From Hydractinia symbiolongicarpus (Eukaryota > Cnidaria > Hydrozoa > Anthoathecata > Hydractiniidae): DNA of 64,000 nt. The DNA lies in assembly GCF_029227915.1 (NCBI RefSeq), contig NC_079884.1, positions 2,544,001 through 2,608,000 of the forward strand, in the 5' to 3' direction. The position numbers and the translations under genes were made by a program. Shown piece by piece: positions 51,541 to 64,000 of this stretch; positions within the stretch are counted from its first letter, which is position 1; every line of letters begins with the position of its first letter. The notes under the pieces were generated by a model, which was given only the letters and a program-made list of their open reading frames with translations, was not told the origin of the DNA and did not search any database.

Positions 51541-53220
51541 ACTGGGCGCTGTGGTAGCGCTTCATTTAAAAATTTAGATGAATATATCATTCTTTACTGT
51601 GGGACCAATCCTAGCCGTTAGTGCGCGCTGAAGAAATAGAGACAGTCTCAAAAACTACATCTCACTGTCTTTCTAACGGTGTCAGTCCATTTGAATTACA
51701 ACAGTTGGGTCACATATTCGTACCAACATGTATTTAGCGATATTTTTTCTGATATTACTATGATGCATCGCTTTTAACAGTGAAACGATTGACTGTGGGA
51801 CTTAATTGAACAAACTTTAGACTGTGACCTTATAAATGTTATAAGTGAGACAATTGGACTCCAAGATATAACATTCTTTTTAATTTGACATGATTGTGGG
51901 AAATTAACGATTACATCAGGGTCTGTGGTAGCGCTTTATTTAAAAATTTAGATAAATAAATCTTTTCCTACTGTGGGACCAATCCTAGCCGTTACTTCGC
52001 GCTGACGAAATAGGGACAGTATCCAAAAATACATCTCACTGACTTTCTAACGGTGTCAGTCCGTATGAATTACAACGGTTGGGTCACATATTCGTACCAA
52101 CATGTACTTATCGATAGTATTCGGATATTAATAGGTAGCATCGCTTTTGACAGTGAAACGTTTGACTGCGGGACTTAATTGAACTGATTTTGGACTTTGA
52201 CCTGTTAAATGTGATAAATGAGACAATTGGACTCCAAGAAATAACATTCTTCTTAATTTGACGTGATTGCCTGAACTCAGCGATTACATTGGGCGCTGTG
52301 GGAGCGCTTCATTTAAAAATTTAGATAAAAAAGTCATTTTTTACTGTGGGACCAATCCTACCCGTTATAACGCGCTGAAGAAATAGCGACAGTTTCAAAA
52401 ACTACATCTCACTGACTTTCTAACGGTGTCAATCCGTTTAGGTTACAACAGTCGGGTCACATATTCATACCAACATGTATTTAGCGATATTTTTCTGATA
52501 TTACTAGGTTGCATCGATTTTAACAGTGAAACGACTGACTCTGGGACTTAATTGAACTGATTTTGGACTGTGACCTTATAAATGTTATAAGTGAGACAAT
52601 TGGACTCCACGAAATAACATTCTTCTTAATTTGACATGATTGCAGGAACTCAGCGATTACACTGGGCGCTGTGGTAGCGCTTCATTTAAAAATTTAGATG
52701 AATATATCATTCTTTACTGTGGGACCAATCCTAGCCGTTAGTGCGCGCTGAAGAAATAGAGACAGTCTCAAAAACTACATCTCACTGTCTTTCTAACGGT
52801 GTCAGTCCATTTGAATTACAACAGTTGGGTCACATATTCGTACCAACATGTATTTAGCGATATTTTTTCTGATATTACTATGATGCATCGCTTTTAACAG
52901 TGAAACGATTGACTGTGGGACTTAATTGAACAAACTTTAGACTGTGACCTTATAAATGTTATAAGTGAGACAATTGGACTCCAAGATATAACATTCTTTT
53001 TAATTTGACATGATTGTGGGAAATTAACGATTACATCACGGTCTGTGGTAGCGCTTTATTTAAAAATTTAGATAAATAAATCTTTTCCTACTGTGGGACC
53101 AATCCTAGCCGTTACTTCGCGCTGACGAAATAGGGACAGTATCCAAAAATACATCTCACTGACTTTCTAACGGTGTCAGTCCGTTTGAATTACAACGGTT
53201 GGGTCACATATTCGTACCAA
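51541..53220. repeat. 3-mer higher-order repeat (1120 bp period)
   Basis: The segment 51541-52100, which carries 'gatgaatatatcattc', 'gaacaaactttagac' and 'ccaagatataac', recurs at 52661-53220 with an offset of 1120. The intervening monomers, starting with 'catgtacttatcg' at 52101, recur at 53595 (offset 1494, four monomers). Two overlapping duplication events with different unit sizes are therefore visible here. Confidence 0.7.
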
Positions 53221-53700
53221 CCTGTATTTAGCGATATTTTTTCTGATATTACTATGTTGCATCGCTTTTAACAGTAAAACGATTGACTGTGGGATTTAAT
53301 TGAACTAACTTTGGACTGTGACCTGTTAAATGTGATAAATGAGACAAAGGGACTAGAAGAAATAACATTCTTTTTAATTTGACGTGATTGCCTGAACTCA
53401 GCGATTACATTGGGCGCTGTGGTAGCTCTTCATTTAAAAATTTAGATAATTAAGTCATTCTTTACTGTGGGACCAATCCTAGCCCTTATCGCGCGCTGAA
53501 GAAATAGCGACAGTTTCAAAAACTACATTTCATTGACTTTCTAACATTATCAATCCGCTTCAGTTACAACAGTTGCGTCACATATTCGTACCAACATGTA
53601 CTTATCGATAGTATTCGGATATTAATAGGTAGCATCGCTTTTGACAGTGAAACGTTTGACTGCGGGACTTAATTGAACTGATTTTGGACTTTGACCTGTT

Positions 53701-55640
53701 AAATGTGATAAATGAGACAATTGGACTCCAAGAAATAACATTCTTCTTAATTTGACGTGATTGCCTGAACTCAGCGATTACATTGGGCGCTGTGGGAGCG
53801 CTTCATTTAAAAATTTAGATAAAAAAGTCATTCTTTACTGTGGGACCAATCCTACCCGTTATAACGCGCTGAAGAAATAGCGACAGTTTCAAAAACTACA
53901 TCTCACTGACTTTCTAACGGTGTCAATCCGTTTAGGTTACAACAGTCGGGTCACATATTCATACCAACATGTATTTAGCGATATTTTTCTGATATTACTA
54001 GGTTGCATCGATTTTAACAGTGAAACGACTGACTCTGGGACTTAATTGAACTGATTTTGGACTGTGACCTTATAAATGTTATAAGTGAGACAATTGGACT
54101 CCACGAAATAACATTCTTCTTAATTTGACATGATTGCAGGAACTCAGCGATTACACTGGGCGCTGTGGTAGCGCTTCATTTAAAAATTTAGATAAATAAG
54201 TCATTCTTTACTGTGGGACCAATCTTAGCCGTTAGCGCGCGCTGAAGATATAGAGACAGTTTCAATAACTCTATTTCATTGACTTCCTAACGGTGTCAAT
54301 CCGTTTGGGTTACAACGGTTGCGTCACACATTCGTACCAACATGTATTTAGTGATTTTTTTCAGATATTCCTAAGTTGTATCGCTTTCAACAGTAAAACG
54401 ATTGACTGTGGGATTTAATTGAACTGATTTTGAACTTTGACCTTCTAAATGTGATAAATGAGCCATTTTGACTACAAGAAATAACATTCTTTTTAATTTG
54501 ACATGATTGCTGGAATTCAACAATTACATCAGGCTCTGTGGTAGCGTTTTATTTAAAAATTTAGATAAATAAGTCTTTTCTTACTGTGAGACCAATTCTG
54601 GCTTTTAGCACCCGCTAAATAAATAGGAACAATTTCAAAGACTACATTTCAATGAACTTTCCAGCGGTATAAATCCGTTTGAGTTGCAACAGCTGCGTCA
54701 CATATTCGTACCAACATGTATTTAGCGATAGTATTCGGATATTACTAGGTTGCATCGCTTTTAACAGGGAAACGTTTGATTGTGGGACTTAATTGAACTG
54801 ATTTTGGACTTTGACCTGTTAAATGTGATAAATGAGACAATTGGACTCCAAGAAATAACATTCTTCTTAATTTCACGTGATTGCCTGAACTCAGCGATTA
54901 CATTGGGCGCTGTGGGAGCGCTTCATTTAAAAATTTAGATAAAAAAGTCATTCTTTACTGTGGGACCAATCCTACCCGTTATAACGCGCTGAAGAAATAG
55001 CGACAGTTTCAAAAACTACATCTCACTGACTTTCTAACGGTGTCAATCCGTTTAGGTTACAACAGTTGGGTCACATATTCATACCAACATGTATTTAGCG
55101 ATATTTTTCTGATATTACTAGGTTGCATCGATTTTAACAGTGAAACGACTGACTCTGGGACTTAATTGAACTGATTTTGGACTGTGACCTTATAAATGTT
55201 ATAAGTGAGACAATTGGACTCCACGAAATAACATTCTTCTTAATTTGACATGATTGCAGGAACTCAGCGATTACACTGGGCGCTGTGGTAGCGCTTCATT
55301 TAAAAATTTAGATAAATAAGTCATTCTTTACTGTGGGACCAATCTTAGCCGTTAGCGCGCGCTGAAGATATAGAGACAGTTTCAATAACTCTATTTCATT
55401 GACTTCCTAACGGTGTCAATCCGTTTGAGTTACAACGGTTGCGTCACACATTCGTACCAACATGTATTTAGTGATTTTTTTCAGATATTCCTAAGTTGTA
55501 TCGCTTTCAACAGTAAAACGATTGACTGTGGGATTTAATTGAACTGATTTTGAACTTTGACCTTCTAAATGTGATAAATGAGCCATTTTGACTACAAGAA
55601 ATAACATTCTTTTTAATTTGACATGATTGCTGGAATTCAA
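53701..55640. repeat. 3-mer higher-order repeat, second copy incomplete (1120 bp period)
   Basis: Positions 53701 ('aaatgtgata') and 54821 match, as do 54241 and 55361 ('gctgaagata'), both offset by 1120. The unit includes the variants 'cctacccgttataacgcg', 'gactccacgaaataac' and 'cagtttcaataactc'. The second copy stops before 55641, where the next duplication series begins. Confidence 0.7.
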
Positions 55641-56754
55641 CGATTATATTAGGGTCTGTGGTAGCGCTTTATTTAAACATTTAGATAAATAAATCTTTTC
55701 CTACTGTGGGACCAATCCTAGCCGTTACTTCGCCCTGACGAAATAGGGACAGTATCCAAAAATACATCTCACTGACTTTCTAACGGTGTCAATTCGTTTG
55801 AGTTACAACGGTTGCGTCACATATTCGTACCAACATGTATTTAGCGATAGTATTCGGATATTACTAGGTTGCATCGCTTCTAAAAGTGAAACGTTTGACT
55901 GCGGGACTTAATTGAACTGATTTTGGACTTTGACCTTATAAATGTGATAAATGAGCCATTTTGACTACAAGAAATAACATTCTTTTTAATTTGACATGAT
56001 TGCTGGAATTCAGCGATTACACTGGACCCTGTGGTAGCGATTCATTTAAAAATTTAGATGAATAAGTCATTCTTTACTGTGGGACCAATCCTAGCCGTTA
56101 GCGGGCGCTGAAAATATAGAGACAGTTTCAAAAATCCATTTCATTGACTTTTTAACGGTGTCATTCCGTTTGCGTTACAACGGTTGCGTCCCACATTCGT
56201 ACCAACATGTATTTAGTGATTTTCTTCCGATATTACTAAGTTTTATCGCTTTCAACTGTGAAGCGATTGACGGTGGGAATAGATTGAACTGATTCTGGAC
56301 TGTGACCTTATAATATGATAAATGAGCCAAGTCTCCAAGGAATAATATTCTTCTTAATTTGACATGATTGCTGGAATTCAGCGATTACATTAGACTCTGT
56401 GGTAGCGCTTTATTTAAAAATTTAGATACATAGGTCTTTTCTTACTGTGGAACCAATGCTAGCCGTTAGCGCGCGCTGAAAATTTAGAGACAGTTTCAAA
56501 AACTCCATTTCATTGAATTTCTAACGGTGTCAATCCGTTTGAGTTACAACGGTTGCGCCAAACATTCGTACCAACATGTATTTAGTGACTTTTTTTCGAC
56601 ATTACTAAGTTGTATCGCTTTCAAGAGTAAAACGATTGACTGTGGGACTTAATTGAACTGATTCTGGACTGTGAGCTTATAAATGTGATAAATGAGCCAA
56701 TTGGTCTCCAAGGAAAAACATTCTTTTTAATTTGACATGATTGCTGGAATTCAA
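55641..56754. repeat. 3-mer tandem duplication, copy 1 (1114 bp)
   Basis: This block starts at 'cgattatattagggtctgtg', a variant seen only here and at 56755. The only difference noticed between the two copies is 56484 t against 57598 a, so this looks like a very recent exchange. The breakpoint lies within the shared stretch ending 'gctggaattcaacg'. Confidence 0.85.
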
Positions 56755-57868
56755 CGATTATATTAGGGTCTGTGGTAGCGCTTTATTTAAACATTTAGAT
56801 AAATAAATCTTTTCCTACTGTGGGACCAATCCTAGCCGTTACTTCGCCCTGACGAAATAGGGACAGTATCCAAAAATACATCTCACTGACTTTCTAACGG
56901 TGTCAATTCGTTTGAGTTACAACGGTTGCGTCACATATTCGTACCAACATGTATTTAGCGATAGTATTCGGATATTACTAGGTTGCATCGCTTCTAAAAG
57001 TGAAACGTTTGACTGCGGGACTTAATTGAACTGATTTTGGACTTTGACCTTATAAATGTGATAAATGAGCCATTTTGACTACAAGAAATAACATTCTTTT
57101 TAATTTGACATGATTGCTGGAATTCAGCGATTACACTGGACCCTGTGGTAGCGATTCATTTAAAAATTTAGATGAATAAGTCATTCTTTACTGTGGGACC
57201 AATCCTAGCCGTTAGCGGGCGCTGAAAATATAGAGACAGTTTCAAAAATCCATTTCATTGACTTTTTAACGGTGTCATTCCGTTTGCGTTACAACGGTTG
57301 CGTCCCACATTCGTACCAACATGTATTTAGTGATTTTCTTCCGATATTACTAAGTTTTATCGCTTTCAACTGTGAAGCGATTGACGGTGGGAATAGATTG
57401 AACTGATTCTGGACTGTGACCTTATAATATGATAAATGAGCCAAGTCTCCAAGGAATAATATTCTTCTTAATTTGACATGATTGCTGGAATTCAGCGATT
57501 ACATTAGACTCTGTGGTAGCGCTTTATTTAAAAATTTAGATACATAGGTCTTTTCTTACTGTGGAACCAATGCTAGCCGTTAGCGCGCGCTGAAAATATA
57601 GAGACAGTTTCAAAAACTCCATTTCATTGAATTTCTAACGGTGTCAATCCGTTTGAGTTACAACGGTTGCGCCAAACATTCGTACCAACATGTATTTAGT
57701 GACTTTTTTTCGACATTACTAAGTTGTATCGCTTTCAAGAGTAAAACGATTGACTGTGGGACTTAATTGAACTGATTCTGGACTGTGAGCTTATAAATGT
57801 GATAAATGAGCCAATTGGTCTCCAAGGAAAAACATTCTTTTTAATTTGACATGATTGCTGGAATTCAG
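56755..57868. repeat. 3-mer tandem duplication, copy 2 (1114 bp)
   Basis: This is the second copy of the 55641 block, with identical variant order. Its last part (57493 onward) also begins the 5-mer duplication that follows, so the two duplications overlap and must have happened in sequence. Confidence 0.85.
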
Positions 57869-59356
57869 CGATTACATCAGGCTCTGTGGTAGCGCTTATT
57901 TACAAATTTAGATGAATAAGTCATTCTTTACTGTGGGACCAATCCTTGCCGTTATCGCGCGCTGAAGAAATAGCGACAGTTTCAAAAACTACATTTCATT
58001 GACTTTCTAACGGTGTCAATTCGTTTGAGTTACAACGGTTGCGTCACATATTCGTACCAACATGTATTTAGCGATAGTATTCGGATATTACTAGGTTGCA
58101 TCGCTTCTAAAAGTGAAACGTTTGATTGTTTGACTTAATTGTACTGATTTTGGACTTTGACCTTATAAATGTGATAAAAGAGCCAATTGGACTCCAAGGT
58201 ATAACATTCTTCTTAATTTGACATGATTGCCAGAACTCAGCGATTACACTGGGCGCTGTGGTAGCGCTTCATTTAAAAGTTTAGATGAATAAGTCATTCT
58301 TTACTGTGGGGCCAATCCTAGCCGTTAGTGCGCGCTGAAGAAATAGAGACAGTCTCAAAAACTACGTTTCAATGAGTTTCTAACAGTGTCAATCAGTTTG
58401 AGTTACAACGGTTGGGTCACATATTCGTACCAACATAAATTTAGCGATATTTGTCAGATAATACTAGGTTGCATCGCTTCTAACAGTGAAACGATTGACT
58501 GTGGGACTTAATTGAACTAACTTTGGACTTTGACCTGATAAATGTTATAAGTGAGACAATTGGACTCCAAGAAGTAACATTCTTTTTAATTTGACATGAA
58601 TGTGGGAAATTAGCGATTACATCAGGCTCTGTGGTAGCGCTTTATTTAAAAATTTAGATAAATAAATCTTTTCCTACTGTGGGATTAATCCTGGCCGTTA
58701 GCACCCGCTGAATAAATAGGAAAGCTCCAAAGACTACATTTCGATGAACTTTCTAGCGGTATAAATCCGTGTGAGTTACAACAGTTGCGTCACATATTCA
58801 TACCAACATGTACTTAGCGATAGCATTCGGGTATTACTAGGTTGCATCGCTTTTAACAGTAAAACGTTTGACTGTGGGACTTAATTGAACTGATTTTGGA
58901 CTTTGACCTTATAAATGTGATAAATGAGCCAGTTTGACTACAAGAAATAACATTCTTCTTAACTTGACATGATTGCCGGAACTCAGCGATTGCACTGGGT
59001 GCTGTGGTAGCGCTTTATTTAAAAATTAAGATAAATAAGTCATTTTTTACTGTGGGACCAATCTTAGCCGTTATCGCGCGCTGAAGAAATTGCGACAGTT
59101 TCAAAAACTACATTTCATTGACTTTCTAACAGTATCAATCCGCTTCAGTTTCAACAGTTGCGTCACCTATTCGTACCAACATGTACTTATCAATAGTATT
59201 CGGATATTAATAGGTTGCATCGCTTTTGACAGTGAAACGTTTGACTGCGGGACTTAATTGAACTAACTTTTGACTGTGACCTGTTAAATGTGATAAATGA
59301 GACAATGGGACTCCAAGAAATAACATTCTTCTTAATTTGACGTGATTGCCTGAACT
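57493..59356. repeat. 5-mer higher-order repeat, copy 1 (1864 bp)
   Basis: The block begins at 'cagcgattacattagactc'. Offsets checked are 57493/59357, 57541/59405 and 58381/60245, all 1864. It contains the LINE-free version of the monomer that holds the retrotransposon at 44.2 kb, with an intact 'agaaatagagacagtctc' near 58340. About ten differences from copy 2 were seen, for example 'caatgagtttc' against 'caatgactttc'. Confidence 0.85.
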
Positions 59357-61220
59357 CAGCGATTACATTAGACTCTGTGGTAGCGCTTTATTTAAAAATT
59401 TAGATACATAGGTCTTTTCTTACTGTGGAACCAATGCTAGCCGTTAGCGCGCGCTGAAAATATAGAGACAGTTTCAAAAACTCCATTTCATTGAATTTCT
59501 AACGGTGTCAATCCGTTTGAGTTACAACGGTTGCGCCAAACATTCGTACCAACATGTATTTAGTGACTTTTTTTCGACATTACTAAGTTGTATCGCTTTC
59601 AAGAGTAAAACGATTGACTGTGGGACTTAATTGAACTGATTCTGGACTGTGAGCTTATAAATGTGATAAATGAGCCAATTGGTCTCCAAGGAAAAACATT
59701 CTTTTTAATTTGACATGATTGCTGGAATTCAGCGATTACATCAGGCTCTGTGGTAGCGCTTATTTACAAATTTAGATGAATAAGTCATTCTTTACTGTGG
59801 GACCAATCCTTGCCGTTATCGCGCGCTGAAGAAATAGCGACAGTTTCAAAAACTACATTTCATTGACTTTCTAACGGTGTCAGTTCGTTTGAGTTACAAC
59901 GGTTGCGTCACATATTCGTACCAACATGTATTTAGCGATAGTATTCGGATATTACTAGGTTGCATCGCTTCTAAAAGTGAAACGTTTGATTGTGTGACTT
60001 AATTGTACTGATTTTGGACTTTGACCTTATAAATGTGATAAAAGAGCCAATTGGACTCCAAGGTATAACATTCTTCTTAATTTGACATGATTGCCAGAAC
60101 TCAGCGATTACACTGGGCGCTGTGGTAGCGCTTCATTTAAAAGTTTAGATGAATAAGTCATTCTTTACTGTGGGGCCAATCCTAGCCGTTAGTGCGCGCT
60201 GAAGAAATAGAGACAGTCTCAAAAACTACGTTTCAATGACTTTCTAACAGTGTCAATCAGTTTGAGTTACAACGGTTGGGTCACATATTCGTACCAACAT
60301 AAATTTAGCGATATTTGTCAGATAATACTAGGTTGCATCGCTTCTAACAGTGAAACGATTGACTGTGGTACTTAATTGAAGTAACTTTGGACTTTGACCT
60401 GATAAATGTTATAAGTGAGACAATTGGACTCCAAGAAGTAACATTCTTTTTAATTTGACATGAATGTGGGAAATTAGCGATTACATCAGGCTCTGTGGTA
60501 GCGCTTTATTTAAAAATTTAGATAAATAAATCTTTTCCTACTGTGGGATTAATCCTGGCCGTTAGCATCCGCTGAATAAATAGGAAAGCTCCAAAGACTA
60601 CATTTCGATGAACTTTCTAGCGGTATAAATCCGTGTGAGTTACAACAGTTGCGTCACATATTCATACCAACATGTACTTAGCGATAGCATTCGGGTATTA
60701 CTAGGTTGCATCGCTTTTAACAGTAAAACGTTTGACTGTGGGACTTAATTGAACTGATTTTGGACTTTGACCTTATAAATGTGATAAATGAGCCAGTTTG
60801 ACTACAAGAAATAACATTCTTCTTAACTTGACATGATTGCCGGAACTCAGCGATTGCACTGGGTGCTGTGGTAGCGCTTTATTTAAAAATTAAGATAAAT
60901 AAGTCATTTTTTACTGTGGGACCAATCCTACCCGTTATCGCGCGCTGAAGAAATTGCGACAGTTTCAAAAACTACATTTCATTGACTTTCTAACAGTATC
61001 AATCCGCTTCAGTTTCAACAGTTGCGTCACCTATTCGTACCAACATGTACTTATCGATAGTATTCGGATATTAATAGGTTGCATCGCTTTTGACAGTGAA
61101 ACGTTTGACTGCGGGACTTAATTGAACTAACTTTTGACTGTGACCTGTTAAATGTGATAAATGAGACAATGGGACTCCAAGAAATAACATTCTTCTTAAT
61201 TTGACGTGATTGCCTGAACT
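59357..61220. repeat. 5-mer higher-order repeat, copy 2 (1864 bp)
   Basis: This is the tandem second copy. It ends at 61221, where 'cagcgattacattgggcgc' replaces 'cagcgattacattagactc'. It also contains an uninterrupted copy of the LINE target monomer near 60204. Confidence 0.85.
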
Positions 61221-61420
61221 CAGCGATTACATTGGGCGCTGTGGTAGCGCTTCATTTAAAAATTTAGATAAATAAGTCATTTTTTACTGTGGGACCAATC
61301 CTAGCCGTTACTTCGCGCTGAAGAAATAGGGACAGTTTCAAAAACTACATCTCACTGACTTTCCAACGGTGTCCGTCCGTTTGAATTACAACGGTTGGGT
61401 CACATATTCCTACCAACATG

Positions 61421-62545
61421 TATTTACCGATATTTTTTATGATATTACTATGTTGCATCGCTTTTAACAGTGAAGCGTTTGACTGTGGGACTTAATTGAA
61501 CTAACTTTGGACTGTGACCTGTTAAATGTGATAAATGAGACAATGGGAGTCCAAGAAATAACATTCTTCTTAATTTGACGTGATTGCCTGAACTCATCGA
61601 TTACATTGGGCGCTGTAGTAGCGCTTCATTTAAAAATTTAGATAATTTAAGTCGTTCTTTACTGTGGGACCAATCCTAGTCGTTATCGCGCGCTGAAGAA
61701 ATAGCAACAGTTTCAAAAACTACATTTCATTGCCTTTCTAACAGTATCAGTCCGTTTAAGTTTCAACAGTTGCGTCACCTATTCGTACCAACATGTATTT
61801 ACCGATATTTTTTATGATATTACTATGTTGCATCGCTTTTGACAGTGAAACGTTTGACTGCGGGACTTAATTGAACTAACTTTTGACTGTGACCTGTTAA
61901 ATGTGATAAATGAGACAATGGGACTCCAAGAAATAACATTCTTCTTAATTTGACGTGATTGCCTGAACTCATCGATTACATTGGGCGCTGTAGTAGCGCT
62001 TCATTTAAAAATTTAGATAATTTAAGTCGTTCTTTACTGTGGGACCAATCCTAGTCGTTATCGCGCGCTGAAGAAATAGCAACAGTTTCAAAAACTACAT
62101 TTCATTGCCTTTCTAACAGTATCAGTCCGTTTAAGTTTCAACAGTTGCGTCACCTATTCGTACCAACATGTATTTACCGATATTTTTTATGATATTACTA
62201 TGTTGCATCGCTTTTAACAGTGAAGCGTTTGACTGTGGGACTTAATTGAACTAACTTTGGACTGTGACCTGTTAAATGTGATAAATGAGACAATGGGAGT
62301 CCAAGAAATAACATTTTTCTTAATTTGACGTGATTGCCTGAACTCATCGATTACATTGGGCGCTGTAGTAGCGCTTCATTTAAAAATTTAGATAATTAAG
62401 TCGTTCTTTACTGTGGGACCAATCCTAGTCGTTATCGCGCGCTGAAGAAATAGCAACAGTTTCAAAAACTACATTTCATTGACTTTCTAACAGTATCAGT
62501 CCGTTTAAGTTACAACGGTTGGGTCACATGTTTCTATTAACATGT
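61421..62545. repeat. Triplicated 375 bp monomer
   Basis: The variant 'tatttaccgatattttttat' starts at 61421, 61796 and 62171, exactly 375 bp apart. The first two units carry 'gataatttaagtcg', which adds bases relative to the usual 'gataattaagtc' and explains the longer period. Other shared variants are 'ctcatcgattac', 'gctgtagtagcg' and 'cctagtcgtta'. Some positions alternate between copies ('gaagcgtttgactgtggg' in the first and third, 'gaaacgtttgactgcggg' in the second), which suggests gene conversion. Confidence 0.75.
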
Positions 62546-64000
62546 AATTTGCGATATGTTTCTGATAGTACTAGGTTGCATCGCTTTTAACAGTGAAACG
62601 ATTGACTCTGGGACTTAATTGAACTGATTTTGGACTGTGACCTTATAAATGTTATAAGTGAGACAATTGGACTCCAAGAAATAACATTCTTCTTAATTTG
62701 GCATGATTGCAGGAACTCAGCGATTACACTGGTCGCTGTGGTAGCGCTTCATTTAAAAATTTAGATAAATAAATCATTTTTTACTGTGGGACCAATCCTA
62801 GCCGTTAGTGCGCGCTGAAGAAATAGCGACAGTTTCAAAAACTACATCTCACTGACTTTCTAACGGTGTCAGTCCTTTTGAATTACAACGGTTGGGTCAC
62901 ATTTTTGTACCAACATGCATTTAGCGATATTTTTTCTGATATTACTATGTTGCATCGCTTTTAACAGTGAAACGATTGACTGTGGGACTTAATTGAACTA
63001 ACTTTGGACTGTGACCTGTTAAATGTGATAAATGAGACAATTGGACTCCAAGAAATAACATTCTTCTTAATTTGACATAATTGCCGGAACTCAGCAATTA
63101 CTTGGGGCGCTGTGGTAGCGCTTCATTTAAAAATTTAGATAAAAAAGTCATTCTTTACTGTGGGACCAATCCTAGCCGTTATTGCGCGCTGAAGAATTAG
63201 CGACAGTTTCAAAAACTACATCTCACTGACTTTCTAACGGTGTCAGTCCGTTTGAGTTACAACGGTTGCGTCACACATTCGTACCAACATGTATTTAGTG
63301 ATTTTCTTCCAATATTACTAAGTTGTATCGCTTTCAACAGTGAAACAATTGACTGTGGGATTTAATTGAACTGATTTTGATCTGTGACCTTATAAGTGTT
63401 ATAAGTGAGACAATTGGACTCCAAGAAATAACATTCTTTTTAATTTGACATGAATGTGGGAAATTAGCGATTACATCAGGCTCTGTGGTAGCGCTTTATT
63501 TAAAAATTTAGATAAATAAATCTTTTCCTACTGTGGGATTAATCCTGGTCGTTAGCACCCGCTGAAGAAATAGGGACAGTTTCAAACACTACATCTCACT
63601 GACTTTCTAACGGTGTCAGTCCGTTTGAATTACAACGGTTGGGTCACATATTCGTACCAACATGTATTCAGCGATATTTTTTCTGATATTACTATGTTGC
63701 ATCGCTTTTAACAGTGAAACGATTGACTGTGGGACTTAATTGAACTAACTTTGGACTGTGACCTGTTAAATGTGATAAATAAGACAATGGGACTCCAAGA
63801 AATAACATTCTTCTTATATTGACGTGATTGCCTGAACTCAGCGATTACATTGGGCGCTGTGGTAGCGCTTCATTTAAAAATTCAGATAATTAAGTCATTC
63901 TTTACTGTGGGACCAATCCTAGCCGTTATCGCGCGCTGAAGAAATAGCGACAGTTTCAAAAACTACATTTCATTGACTTTCTAACAGTATCAATCCGCTT

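Larger units (their letters stand above)
46800..64000. repeat. Satellite DNA array, ~372 bp monomer (right arm)
   Basis: The satellite resumes in the middle of a monomer, directly after the LINE tail. It continues in the same phase and orientation as the left arm: 44224 ends '...gaaatagagac' and 46800 continues 'agtctcaaaaactacg', exactly as in uninterrupted monomers near 58340 and 60204. The period is again 372-375 bp. This arm is rich in local duplications with 3-mer, 5-mer and single-monomer units, listed separately. No genes, RNA genes or further insertions were seen in it. The array runs off the right edge of the window. Confidence 0.97.

Noticed and set aside
1-64000. CRISPR-like array of regularly spaced repeats
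   Set aside because: The repeats are contiguous 372 bp units with no short repeat/unique spacer alternation and no cas genes; this is satellite DNA.

Overview
This window is almost entirely one tandem satellite DNA array with a monomer of about 372 bp. All copies lie head to tail on the same strand, and a single 2.6 kb non-LTR (LINE-type) retrotransposon interrupts the array at about 44.2-46.8 kb. Satellite runs off both ends of the window, so the array is larger than 64 kb. Roughly 165 monomers are present, estimated by dividing satellite length by period. No host gene, RNA gene, CRISPR array, operon or prokaryotic signal was found. A megasatellite plus a degenerate LINE points to a eukaryotic, very probably animal, centromeric, pericentromeric or other heterochromatic block. 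The reverse transcriptase resembles the Jockey/CR1-like elements that are abundant in cnidarians and other invertebrates. That is recognition from memory, so the species call is weak.

Satellite layout: every monomer has the same landmarks in the same order. These are a 'gactgtgggacttaattgaa' block, a 'taacattctt' block, an 'agcgattaca...gtggtagcgct' block, a 'tactgtgggaccaatcctag' block, and a nearly invariant 'attcgtaccaacatgta' block. The landmark 'actgtgggac' occurs twice per unit, about 177 and 195 bp apart, which suggests an old dimer of two units of about 185 bp.

Superimposed on the monomer are several local higher-order repeats (HORs). The left part has a 2-mer duplication at 0.5-2.0 kb and a 7-mer/6-mer/6-mer series at 8.2-15.3 kb. 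The middle has a 10-mer of 3,726 bp duplicated almost perfectly (23.8-31.3 kb), a 3-mer series (34.3-36.5 kb), and a 9-mer whose second copy has lost two monomers (36.9-42.7 kb). Just before the LINE there is a single-monomer duplication (43.2-43.9 kb). The right part has 3-mer blocks (51.5-55.6 kb), a 3-mer duplication of 1,114 bp (55.6-57.9 kb), a 5-mer duplication of 1,864 bp (57.5-61.2 kb) and a triplicated 375 bp monomer (61.4-62.5 kb). This is the pattern expected from repeated unequal exchange and local amplification.

The LINE is 5'-truncated inside its endonuclease domain. It keeps an uninterrupted reverse transcriptase frame and ends in a short (AAG)n tail. A 4 bp candidate target-site duplication flanks it, and empty-site copies of the target monomer occur elsewhere in the same array, so the insertion point can be read to within a base or so. 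No multi-gene biological system was identified; the notable content is the layered satellite architecture and its record of recent rearrangement.
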